64,000 nt of DNA, taken from positions 2,852,001 through 2,916,000 of the forward strand of contig JARUPY010000085.1 of assembly GCA_029817715.1 (NCBI GenBank). Reading direction: 5' to 3'. This DNA comes from Melastoma dodecandrum. Lineage: Eukaryota; Streptophyta; Magnoliopsida; Myrtales; Melastomataceae. The position numbers were made by a program, and so were the translations under genes. The stretch's first letter is position 1. Each line of letters starts with the position of its first letter. Positions 1 to 9,874 of this stretch are shown piece by piece. The notes below the pieces were generated by a model. It saw only the letters and a program-made list of their open reading frames with translations, searched no databases and was not told the DNA's origin.

Positions 1-1608
1 CACAAGGGAGCGGACCAACCTCAGCAGGCCATGAATCGCAGGCCCCGCTACGCGTCGCAGACGGTTGACCCTCAGGAACTGCGGAGGGGGCCACCTATCG
101 CCCAATTCCTGGACGAAAAGCTGCTGTGCCAAAAGTGCAAGTTGATCGCTCATAACCGCATACTCATCACCCAGCTCTGCACAGCATGCTGCGTTAGCTA
201 CTTCTTGTGCCTCGTCGACTTATCCGCAAAAGGGGAGATGCTGGTGAAGCCAGTCCGTCCTGAGGGTTCAGGTAACTCGAACCCTAACAAGCCCTCTTTG
301 AATAGGCCGGCAGATAACCCTGTGCAGGTAGGATATGACCCAGCCGACGGAAGGTTTGTGGAGGTAAGTCGACTTCCTTCTGGTTCTAAGAAACCAAGGT
401 TTGTCAAAGCGCTTAACCCCTCGTCTCAATGGCAGAAGGCAGAAAGGAAGGTTACGCTTCCCATAAGGGCTCAAAAGAGAAAAGAAAGGCGTCTAAGTCA
501 CGCCCAGAAGAAGCCAAGAATGACCTCTGTGATGCCACCCGTTGGCGGGAACCACGCCACGGGGAAACAAGTCGCAGAACCCGAGCGGGTCGAGTCTACT
601 GACTACTCGGAAGACCCAGGCTCGAGCTTCGATTACACCCCTCTACGAGGAGATAAACCCTGCGATTTCAACGCAGAACAAGGGCCCCTTGTGAGCTGTA
701 ACGCTCTCACCCTCCCTGCGGAATTCGCCCGCAACAACAAGTCGGAGACACCGGAAGGTAAAGCTCTCGACTCTAAAGTCACCACGTTTCCTTCTGGCTT
801 CCCTCTACACTGGTTGAGGAAACCATCAGATCGCATGAAACAGCATATGCATTCGCTGTACATCTCAGCCACCTTTGATGGTGTCTTAGTAGGCCGAGTC
901 TTAATAGACAACGGCGCCACTGTTAATGTTCTTCCCCTTGCCAAGTTTAGATTACTTGGGTACAAGCCTAGCGAGTTGGTGCGAACCGACGTAGCTGTAA
1001 GTGGCTTTAATGGGAGAAAATCCGAGTGCCTGGGCATATGCTCCGTGCGCCTAGGCGTCGGGAGACACGAGCAGGAAACTGCTTTCTTTGTAATCGATAT
1101 AGCCCCCTCATTTAATGCGCTTTTAGGACGCGATTGGCTTCATAAGGCCGCCGCGATTCCATCTACTTTGCATAGGGAGTTGATCTTATGGCTTGACTCC
1201 GAAATAGAAATCGTTAAAGCCGATGAATACGCCTGTTGTGACAAGGGTATTTTGCATGCAGAAACGTGTAAGACAGTCAAGGACCTTACTCTGGACCAGC
1301 GCTACAAGCTGGGAGACCCCACAGTCGGACCCTTAGGTGAACCTTCTGGGAAGTTCGACTTCATCGTGAGCTACGGCACCTCTCATCCCAAGCCTGACGA
1401 AGGACCGATTGTGCCAACAGGATGGGGGCCCGACTTCACAGACAAAGACATGGACGAGGTCCTCCAGGAGGTAGTCACGGCCAAAGATGGGGGCGAGATG
1501 AACAACAGCCCGAGCGGCAACAAGGGAGAAGCGCCTAAGAGCCAAGAGAGCACTGCGACGGAGTTGGAGCCCGATAGACTCCTGCACGAAGGGATGTATG
1601 GACAGTGA
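1..1608 (+). CDS. gag C-terminal part plus retropepsin of the gypsy element (5' truncated by window)
   Basis: The frame is open from base 1, so the ATG at 31 is probably internal. The first half is basic and low in complexity, as in a gag tail. Near residues 265-385 is a retropepsin fold: LIDNGATVNVLPL is the catalytic D-(S/T/N)-G-A loop, and ALLGRDWLH is the second flap-side motif seen in plant gypsy proteases. The usual DSGA/DTGA is DNGA here, a common plant variant. The frame ends at TGA 1606-1608 and overlaps the start of the pol frame by 11 bases in a different phase, so pol is read either by frameshift or by re-initiation at the ATG at 1598. Confidence 0.85.
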   Translation, partial: HKGADQPQQAMNRRPRYASQTVDPQELRRGPPIAQFLDEKLLCQKCKLIAHNRILITQLCTACCVSYFLCLVDLSAKGEMLVKPVRPEGSGNSNPNKPSLNRPADNPVQVGYDPADGRFVEVSRLPSGSKKPRFVKALNPSSQWQKAERKVTLPIRAQKRKERRLSHAQKKPRMTSVMPPVGGNHATGKQVAEPERVESTDYSEDPGSSFDYTPLRGDKPCDFNAEQGPLVSCNALTLPAEFARNNKSETPEGKALDSKVTTFPSGFPLHWLRKPSDRMKQHMHSLYISATFDGVLVGRVLIDNGATVNVLPLAKFRLLGYKPSELVRTDVAVSGFNGRKSECLGICSVRLGVGRHEQETAFFVIDIAPSFNALLGRDWLHKAAAIPSTLHRELILWLDSEIEIVKADEYACCDKGILHAETCKTVKDLTLDQRYKLGDPTVGPLGEPSGKFDFIVSYGTSHPKPDEGPIVPTGWGPDFTDKDMDEVLQEVVTAKDGGEMNNSPSGNKGEAPKSQESTATELEPDRLLHEGMYGQ

Positions 1609-4600
1609 GGAAAGTCATGCGATCTCTGATATCCTACAGCGACTTCAGAAGCATGTTGGGATGACTAGGAAAGTAGGATGCCAGATAGGCAACATCGATT
1701 TCGAAATTAGGCCATGTAATAACGTGGACACCGATTTAGGTGGTGTCCAGAGTCGTGAGTCACTGATGATGCCATGTGACTCACTCGTAGGCGTCAATTT
1801 AGGCGAGGCATTGAGCCCTCGAATTGTTTTAATCAGTTCTTCGATGAATAAAGAACTTTTCCATTCTATTAAAGCTACTCTAGAAGAGTTTAAAGATTGT
1901 TTCGCTTGGGATTACACTGAGATGCCTGGCCTAGATCGCCGACTTGTGGAACACAAGTTACCAATCAAAACAGGATTTAAACCAGTCCAACAGGCGCCAA
2001 GGAGAATGACTCATGAGGTCACTCAAGCAGTATTCGAGGAAGTCAAAAAGCTCTTTAAAGCCGGATATATAAGGACATCGAGGTACACTGAATGGATATC
2101 CAGTATAGTTCCTGTTATTAAGAAGAATGGCAAGATTAGGGTTTGCATCGACTTTAGGGACCTGAATCGTGCCACTCCGAAGGATGAGTATCCTATGCCC
2201 ATCGCAGATGATTTAGTCGACAAGACTGCAGGGCACCAAATTATGTCCTTCATGGATGGTTTCTCAGGATATAACCAAATCTTCCTAGCCGAAGAGGATA
2301 TCCATAAAACTGCGTTCAGATGTCCCTTAGGCATTTTTGAATGGGTAGTCATGCCATTCGGACTCAAAAACGCTGGGGCAACCTACCAACGGGCCATGAA
2401 CGCTATATTTGATGCCTTGATTAGCAAAACGGTCGAAGTATACATAGACGATATAGTGGTCAAGTCACAAGACGAGAAGTCACATGTTAATGACCTTAGA
2501 AATGCTTTCATTCAAATGAGAAAGCATCAGCTCAAACTAAATCCTCTCAAATGTGCCTTCGGAGTCAGAGCAGGACATTTCCTAGGTTTCTTAGTTCATC
2601 AACGTGGCATAGAAGTCGACCAGAACAAAGTGAACGCCATTCAAAGATTGAACCCTCCGAGTAATAAGAAACAGTTCCAGGCTTTCTTAGGAAGGGTCAA
2701 TTACCTAAGGCGATTTATTGGTAACGTCGCTGGACGGACAGAAATTTTCTCGACTTTATTAAAGGCGAAGGGAAATTTTGTATGGAGCGACGAACACCAA
2801 AAAGCATTTGAAGGCTTAAAGGAGTACTTAATGAAACCACCTGTGCTTGCCCCTCCTCGGATAGGAAAGCCCTATCTGCTTTACGTGGCAGCGACCGAAT
2901 CAGTCATCGGCGCCATGTTAGCCCAAGAGGCAGAGGACAAAACTGAGAGAGCAGTCTACTATCTGTCAAGACAACTGACTGCTACAGAAAAGCGCTATAC
3001 AATTAAGGAGAAGTTGTGCCTGTCAGTCTTTTATGCTGTTAAGAAGCTGAGACATTATATCGGATCCCAAGAGGTTCATGTTATTGCCAAGTCTCCAATC
3101 ATAAAATACTTTTTCGAAAGTCCCCTATTGACTGGAAGAATTAGTAAATGGAGCTTGGTCCTGTCCGCATACGATCTGCGTTTCAAACCTCAACAGTCGG
3201 TGAAAGGGCAGGCCTTAGCCGACTTCTTAGTAAATCACGATCCATCTACATTAATCGATCAAGAGGAATCCCTTGAGGATGTCTGGCAAGCTTGGTTTGA
3301 TGGATCTTCGGCAAAATCCGGCGTAGGTATAGGCCTCCATATACTTTCGCCATTAGGAAAGGACGTTCGCCTAGCATATCGTTTGTCGGCGACTCATACA
3401 AACAACGCGACCGAGTATGAGGCGTTGATCACGCTCTTGAAGGAATTGTTAGCCTTGGGAGCCAGGAAAGCCAGAGTAATGGGAGACTCTCAACTGGTTA
3501 TTAACCAGGTGAACGGCGACTCTCTATGTCAGGAGAAACTCGCACCCTATCATCAAGTCGCTCAAAGGTTGGTTAAGCGGTTCGAAGCAATTACTTTCCT
3601 CTTTGTAGGCCGGGAGGAGAACACAATCGCTAACGACTTAGCCCAAAAAGCTTCAGGGTACAAGCCTAGAGGAGGAAGCGATTGTATCCCAGAAATAGCT
3701 TCCCACCTAGCTCCCCAAGGCGACGCGTTCACTCTGAACATAATGACAAACGATAAAGATTGGAGGAGGCCAATCACCGACTTCCTATCCAACCCAACGC
3801 AAAAGGCGAGCCAAAGAATCAAAACTCAGGCCTTGTCGTATACCCTTATGGATGGGGTACTTTACAGAAAGACCAAAGAAGGAGTCCTACTAAGGTGCGT
3901 CGACTTAGACGAAGCGACCCCAATTATGTTGGAGACTCACCAGGGTTTATGCGGGTCTCACCAATCTGGCACCAAAATGTCTTGGACCATCCAAAGACAT
4001 GGTTTTTACTGGCCATCAATGCTAAAGAACTGCATAGAAATGGCTAGGGGATGCCAAGAGTGTCAAAAACATGGTCCGGTGACAAGGGCCCCAGCGTCCG
4101 ACTTAGTCCCAGTCATAAAACCTTGACCATTTAGAACTTGGGCCCTGGATATAATCGGAGAAATTCACCCACACTCGAGTAAAGGCGATGCCTACATTCT
4201 AGTCGCCACTGACTACTTTACTAAGTGGGTTGAGGCTCAAGTATATAAGAAAATTGACCACAAAGAGGTGATCGACTTTCTCAGATCTTCCATCATTTAC
4301 AGGTTTGGGATTCCCCAGAATATTGTAGTAGACAATGCCACCGTTTTCAATAATGAGAAGGTGCGTGAATTCGCTGCCGAGTTCAACTTTTCAATCACTA
4401 ATTCGACACCTTATTACCCCCAGTCGAATGGACAAGCCGAAGCTACTAATAAGCTCATAAAGAATAACATTCAGAAAATGGTTGGTGCACATCCAAGAGA
4501 ATGGCACAAACTATTACAAGACACCTTGTGGGCTCTAAGAGTCACCAAGAGAGGCAGCACAGGAGAAGCCCCTTTTTCGCTAGTATATGGGCAAGATGCT

Positions 4601-5053
4601 GTCCTACCTATTGAGATTCGATACAAGTCGCTCAGGGTAGCTCATCCTGATTTGCAAGACGAGGCAATGTACCTCGCTTTAGAAGAATTGGAAAAGAAGC
4701 GACTCGACGTAATAGATAGACTCGAGGTACACAAGCAGAGAATTGCTAGGCATTATAATAAAAAAGTTGTCCATAAGCGCTTCAAAGTGGGCGACTTAGT
4801 ATGGAAGATGATCCTACCCCTCAAATCAAAGGACCAAGTCCTGGGAAAGTGGTCTCCTAATTGGGAGGGCCCATATGAAGTGTGCGAAACATACTCATCT
4901 AATACGTATCGACTCATGACCAGAGAAGGGGATAGGCACCCATTGAAGGTCAATGGTAAATACCTTAAACCCTACCGCACGACTATCTGGGAAGCTCATC
5001 ATAAAATCCTAAGACAAAGGACTCCATTAATTTGGGAAGCGCTTAATTTCTAA
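1598..5053 (+). pseudogene. pol (RT, RNase H, aRNH, integrase) with one in-frame TGA
   Basis: One frame runs from ATG 1598 to 5053, broken only by TGA at 4124-4126. The order is: RT (VCIDFRDLNRATPKDEYPMP and the YIDDIVVKS active-site box), the gypsy RNase H, a second RNase H-like domain (AWFDGSSAKSG, TNNATEYEAL, GDSQLVINQV), an H2C2 zinc-binding motif (HQ...GSHQSG...CQEC), the DDE integrase core (first D in ALDII, second D in VVDNA, E in NGQAEATNK), and a C-terminal domain ending near ...KVNGKYLKPY. The stop sits just before the first integrase Asp, where relatives usually have Trp (TGG), so a single G-to-A change is the simplest explanation. Everything downstream is still open, so the lesion is probably recent. 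Confidence 0.9.
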
Positions 5054-5180
5054 GAAAATCGTGCTAGGCTTCAGTAACGCTGTTTGGAAGAATGAATTTA
5101 GCATAGTGGGCAGAAATTCATTCGAGAAACAAGATATTCGATTTATTCAGTAAAGCAAAAATAATCGAATTGCGTCGTTC

Positions 5181-8100
5181 TTAGTCCAAGTCTAGCCTCC
5201 ATAACCCGCCAACTTCTCTAAAATCGAGGGCGAGGGATTTACGAGCTCGTCGCTTCGCGTTCACCCTGTTTCGCTGGGCATACAGGTCGACGACCTTCTC
5301 TCTGTCCTTCTCCGCGCTGGCCTCCAGCTCCTCGATTTCTTGGGTATTGATCGATGCAAGCTGCCGAGTCAGGTCATTCTTTAGGTTCGTGTAGAACTCT
5401 ATCTGTCTCTCTGCCTCGGTCAGCTTCTCTTGCACATCGACCAAACGTTGGCGGGCGTCCTGTGCAGCTTTAGAGGCCTGCTCTCGAGCGTCATTGATCG
5501 ATCGAATATTCGAGTCGGTCAAGTCGTAGGTGAGCAGGTCGGCGTAGTAATCCTTCCAATGGGTCCAATACGTCGACCTGAAGCTCTTGCAGGCCCCTAA
5601 TATTTCGTCTGTGACCCGAGGGGATGTCTCGATCTCCTTCAACAGCTTCTGCATCTTCTCAAACTCGTCGACGTTTAAGGGGTCAGTGAGCAGAAGCTGG
5701 CAGAATTCTTCAATGTCTTGGTGAAGCTTCATCCATGGGTCGACAGTCGAGGTCGCTGCAGCAGGAGCCTGCAGAACAAGAAATGAAATGTTGCTAAGGC
5801 ACAATATCCCCGAACAGTCAACACCTCCATACAATCGAATACTTACTTCTGAAGGTAGTGAATCCTCGGAACTCTCGCCCGAAGAAGTGGGGGGAGTAGG
5901 AGCCTTTTTGCGACCAGCAGTCGCCTTCACTCTCTTCGGACGAGCCTGTGAAGTGTCGCGGTTAGAACCGCGATAACAACCCCATGCCTTGGGTAAAAGA
6001 AGAACACGTACCATTGGTGGTGCAGGAGTGGGGACTGAAGAAGAAGGAACGCTCTGCTCTTCCTCCTCTCGCATCGACGGAGGGGGCGCTCCCTCTCGCG
6101 TCGACCGAATTGAAGGATCGACTACAACTGTAGTAGTTCCTTCTTGTAGCAGGGCCTCAGGAACCTGCTCCTCCTGGGGTAGAGTGTAATAAAACCAAAG
6201 TTCATATATGAACTAGAGTAATATATCCTAGCAGGAAGTCGAGCTCACCTCGACATTTGAGGTCGTTGCACCCGTCTCGACTACAACCGGAGTAGGCTGG
6301 TCATCACCTCCGGTTGACGCTTCGCCCTAAGCAATATAGTGCGGGTTAGATACAGAAGTTCAAGATGAATTAGAACCAGTAGAGTCATACCTCTGTAGTC
6401 GCTCCTCGAGCGACACCGACCGTCATTAAGGTCGCAGGCACCGCAGCAGATGGTGAACTCACTGGGGCCGCCGCTGCTGGCGATCTCGAAGGAGAAGTCG
6501 CTGCTACGATAGTCGGCGACTTGGGAAGAGGGGCCGCCACTGAGGCTGGTACCTTCACCAATTTCCTCCTCTGGGATAAAGGCACCTCTTCGAGATCTCC
6601 TGCCTCGATCGTCTTGCGCTTTGGAGCGCTTTTGGGTCGAGCCTTAGAGGGATCACCTACAGCTGTCTCCCTGGGGCTCGCCACCTTAGCTTTCCCCTTG
6701 CCAGTCGACTTAGGCCTAGAAGGAGCAGGAGCAAGGGGAGCCTTAGGCTTGGATTTTTCAGAGCCCTGAGGCATCGTCGATCCTGAAAAAGAGAAAGCTC
6801 GCGATTACTACTAAGAACCCAATACTCTTAAAGTAAAGCTAAGCCTTTACCTCTCGCTTTGATATGCGCGTCGCTGAGGTAAAAATCAGGCTCTTTGGAG
6901 ACCTCCAAGAAATGCATCAAAGCCCGCAGCTCTTCATAAGTAGTCGACCACAGCACGGTGAAGAATTGTGTGGCGAAACAGGCGGAGGTACCAGACGGGA
7001 ATTCTATATGGGAGAGCTGCGCCTTTCTGTTGAGCAGGTCGAGGGTCTTCGGGGAGATCGGCTTGCACACAATTCTCTTCATTCTGTCCCCGCACAAGCC
7101 ACCGGTAGGGTCGGCAAGTGGAACTGCTGCACCCTGGATGAACCCAAACTGCCTTGCACACAGCTGAGGATTATAAGCTTCAAAGGTTAGGAAGCCGTCG
7201 AAGATAACTGGTAAGTCCCTGCGGGTCAATACCCCATCCCAGAAACCATAAGCAGTTTGAAGTTTAACTTCCTGAGCAAATGTCTTGCCGCCTGGTGCCC
7301 AGCTGCGTCGATCTGCCCTGCCGAGGTCGACGATGTGCTTCATGTGGCCGGTGATCGATGTCATAAGCCATTGATCCCTCCGCTGACAGCACTGCTCTAA
7401 GATAGTCTCCCCATAATAAGCAGACTCGAGGGGCGTCGAAGGGCCCTTGAACCCAGTCAATCCTGGCATCCACATAGCCGACCAGAGGTGAACTAACCAG
7501 AGCAACCCTCCTGCTGGATGTTTTGGAAACGGCTTGATCTGAGTCGTCGCTCTGTCCAGATCGTGGTAAAGAAGACCCAGAATGAAGGGGCCCCAAGAGA
7601 TGTCTTCATTAGTCTCCCTCAGAAAGTTGGCCACTGGATAAGCAGTGTGGCTGACCTTCTTCCCTGGGAAGCAATAGACAAACTTGCTTAACCAGGTGCT
7701 GAGGAACTCGACCTCCTCCCGGGCGCCAAAACGCTCAGTCGACAGCTTTTCATCTGGCCCTTTGCCTACTGAGGCCATTTTTAAGTGCCTGTTTACCACC
7801 TCCATGTACTGGAGGGCGCCCTTGGGATTAATATCGCCTGCCTGAGAATATTGACGAACAGGGAGGCTATTGACTTTGCACCTGGTCAAAATCTTCACAT
7901 CTGCCAATGTAACAGACATGGGACCCTCCGGGAAATAGAAGCAATTGACGGCAGAATTCCAGAAAGGCAACATTGCCGAGCAAACTCTAGGATCACAGCT
8001 CTTATCTGCTACGGACATCCTAAAGAACCTCAGGATCTTCTGATTCCTAAACCTTTCTGTGAAGTGCTCCTCCCACATCTCGAGCCATTCCACCATCTCA

Positions 8101-8351
8101 GATTTAGACGCAGAAGGAAAACACAGGAAGGATCCCTGACCTTCCCAGTTGAGGGGATCGACAAAGTTGGGATGGCAAATCGGGATGGGCTTCTCAGTGA
8201 TGAGATAGTTGAGCGGCACCGTCCCCGGGAAAAGATGCTCCGGCAGGATAGGTCCGAGAGCGACGCCAGATCCTTGTTCCTCCGCGACCGGAATGGGTCC
8301 GGCTGGTCCCGCACGCTGATTATGGAGCTCGAAAGACTCAAAAGTCGACAT
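5181..8351 (-). CDS. antisense six-exon plant mobile domain (PMD) protein inside the retrotransposon
   Basis: Exons (- strand): 8351-6851, 6782-6391, 6326-6249, 6173-6012, 5945-5847, 5768-5181. All five introns are GT-AG, 64-78 nt long, and keep the frame, giving 939 codons plus stop. Exon 1 carries the aminotransferase-like plant mobile domain, with cues FRMSVADKSCDP, EGPMSVTLADVKILT, EFLSTWLSKFVYCFPG and GLLWLVHLWSAMW. The middle is rich in Pro, Ala, Ser and Lys. The C-terminus (about the last 190 residues) is charged and reads as a coiled coil (EKLTEAERQIEFYTNLKNDL). The ATG at 8351 (MSTFESF) is the first true ATG: the frame extends further up but has no ATG there, and a TATA box lies about 135 bp upstream. 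PMD proteins such as MAIN/MAIL1 act in the nucleus, and PMDs also occur in transposable elements. What this copy does is unknown. Confidence 0.8.
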
Positions 8352-8483
8352 CTTTTCAAGGATCGGAGGATTTTTAAGGAGGGAGACGAAGAGTTTTCTC
8401 AGAAGTGAGGGTTTCTGGTTTCTTGGAGAAGATGGAGAAGTGTTGAGCAAGGAAGGAAAGTGCGGGAAAAGGACGACGATTCT

Positions 8484-8494
8484 CCTTTATATAG
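8484..8494 (-). promoter_or_regulatory. TATA box of the antisense PMD gene
   Basis: On the - strand the sequence reads CCTATATAAAGGAG, a good plant TATA box. Transcription would start around 8455-8460, giving a leader of about 105 nt before ATG 8351. Confidence 0.55.
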
Positions 8495-8645
8495 GGTATG
8501 ATTTTTGCTGAGTCGGCATAGCCAACCCAGCATAAAAGGGGGGCTTATGTTGACATGGCAATTAATTTTGGGCCTGGGTTTAGAACAGGAACCCAGTACT
8601 CCCTCAAGTAATACTCCGAGCCGGCCCAAGACGTAATCGTCTGGG

Positions 8646-8868
8646 CCGACTCACGATGAAATCGACTAGGTCGATTTATGACAAAGTCGACTAGGTCGAC
8701 TAATAAACGGGGTCGACTAAGTCGACTCACGATGAAGGAACATGGTGATCAAAGCCAATCAAGATGACTTAACAGTAGTTAGGTCTACTAGTAGAGTCGA
8801 ATCGACGGAATCCTGGATAAAGTCGACCAAGTCGATCGCAGTCCGTACAGGTCGGTCAAGTCGACGAG
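8646..8868. repeat. GTCGAC-rich short repeats before the gypsy LTR
   Basis: Palindromic units of the type GTCGACTARGTCGAC recur at about 8662-8676, 8685-8700 and 8711-8726. The 13-mer GACTCACGATGAA occurs at both 8648 and 8724. Looser copies (AAGTCGACCAAGTCGAT, GTCAAGTCGACGAGG) continue to about 8868. This lies just upstream of both the antisense promoter and the sense LTR. Confidence 0.6.
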
Positions 8869-8950
8869 GTTGGAATAAATTTATTCATTTTTAATCACGT
8901 TTGCTAAAGATCGTAACTGATCTTAAATATCCAGGAACGTGATCCCATAT

Positions 8951-8961
8951 AACAAGGGGGT
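8951..8961 (+). other. candidate polypurine tract of the gypsy element
   Basis: AACAAGGGGG followed by T directly precedes the proposed LTR start TGTTGAG. A second purine run, AAAAGGGGGG at 8534-8543, is an alternative PPT and would give a longer LTR starting near 8549. Confidence 0.45.
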
Positions 8962-9044
8962 TGTTGAGACACTCCCACGACATTAGGGATCACGATCTGT
9001 AACACCATCTATAAAAGATTTATCTGTTACGCGTACAAATCCTC

Positions 9045-9053
9045 TATAAATAG
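9045..9053 (+). promoter_or_regulatory. LTR promoter TATA box
   Basis: TATAAATAG lies in sense orientation inside the candidate LTR, followed by a C-rich leader, as expected at a U3/R border. Confidence 0.6.
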
Positions 9054-9170
9054 CAGAGGGATTTTTCAAAACAGGACACGACCATACACAGCCAAAACTC
9101 TGAAGTTTGTTCGTCAACCTTAGGAAATTAGATACCCTGACCCGGTTTATAGGTCAACTCCTTTTCCACC

Positions 9171-9385
9171 GACAGAGTGAGCTCGTAGGGCCTTTGTCGT
9201 CAACCCCCGCCAGCGACACCACCGACGGAGTGAGCTCGTAGGGCCTTCGTCACAACTCTCCGCTAGCGACCACTACCGACGGAGCGAGCTTCCAAGGCCT
9301 TCGTCACGACCTTCCGCCAGCAACCACCATAGACGGAGTGAGCTTCCAAGGCCTTCGTCACGTGTTCTCCGCCGCTACAAGATCC
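9171..9385 (+). repeat. four tandem copies of a 53-54 bp unit in the LTR leader
   Basis: GACGGAGTGAGC-type starts occur at 9171, 9224, 9278 and 9332 (spacing 53, 54, 54). Each is followed by a diverged copy of (C/A)GGCCTTCGTCAC and CTCCGCCAGCGACCACC. Copies 1-2 share GAGCTCGTAGGGCC and copies 3-4 share GAGCTTCCAAGGCC, so the array grew by at least two steps. Confidence 0.8.
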
Positions 9386-9874
9386 CACATCGTCACCACC
9401 GTTTCCCTTTTTTTCCTTTTAATGGCTGTAAGCCCTGTTTCCTTTATTCATTAAGATTGTAAGACTTGCATTATTTCTGTATAAAGTTAGTGCATCTTCT
9501 TACTGGCGACCACAATACAACTACTGTGAGTCCATTGCCAAATATTTCCGACGTGATCCGTTCCGTGCGCGAACACTTGGTAGTTACAGTTTTCCGATCA
9601 TTCTCTACCATTCCGTCACTCCCTCGACACCTTCGTTGTTGCTGGCTTGGATTCTTGGGCTCCTCCAACTATCTCCGCGATCGTCATGGCCGTATGATAT
9701 TATACGAAACCGTTTTCTTCGAAGGAACCAATGTCCGTCGTCACGTTTTGGAGTCCCCCCTCCCCCATGACATAATATAGCAGCATCACCTTGGATTGGA
9801 GTTGCAATAATGAAGTCATCAATTAATGTCGCGAAGAGCATTGTATAACTTGTTGAAAGCCGTAATACTCAACA

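Larger units (their letters stand above)
1..9874 (+). mobile_element. Ty3/gypsy LTR retrotransposon, Tat/Ogre-like lineage, 3' part
   Basis: The order seen is gag tail, aspartic protease, reverse transcriptase, RNase H, a second RNase H-like domain, integrase, an antisense gene block, polypurine tract and 3' LTR. The second, archaeal-type RNase H after the usual one is known from the Tat/Ogre lineage, as are extra genes between pol and the 3' LTR. The 5' LTR, primer-binding site and most of gag lie before the window, so LTR identity (insertion age) cannot be judged. The right end is set by a PPT-like run and a TGTTGAG...CTCAACA terminal match and is less sure than the coding assignments. Confidence 0.9.
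8962..9874 (+). repeat. candidate 3' LTR of the gypsy element
   Basis: The stretch begins TGTTGAG and ends CTCAACA, a perfect 7-bp terminal inverted match. It contains a TATA box at 9045 and a tandem-repeat leader. A U3 of only about 80 bp before the TATA box is short, and TGGCGACCACAA at about 9504 resembles a primer-binding site. The true LTR end could therefore be near 9491, or the start could lie further up. The 5' LTR is not in the window to compare. Confidence 0.45.

Noticed and set aside
6864..8408. Sense-strand frames opposite the PMD gene
   Set aside because: Shadows of the antisense exon; no domain content.
8534..8560. Alternative gypsy LTR start after AAAAGGGGGG
   Set aside because: No matching GTCAACA end was found downstream; the TGTTGAG/CTCAACA pair is better, though not proven.
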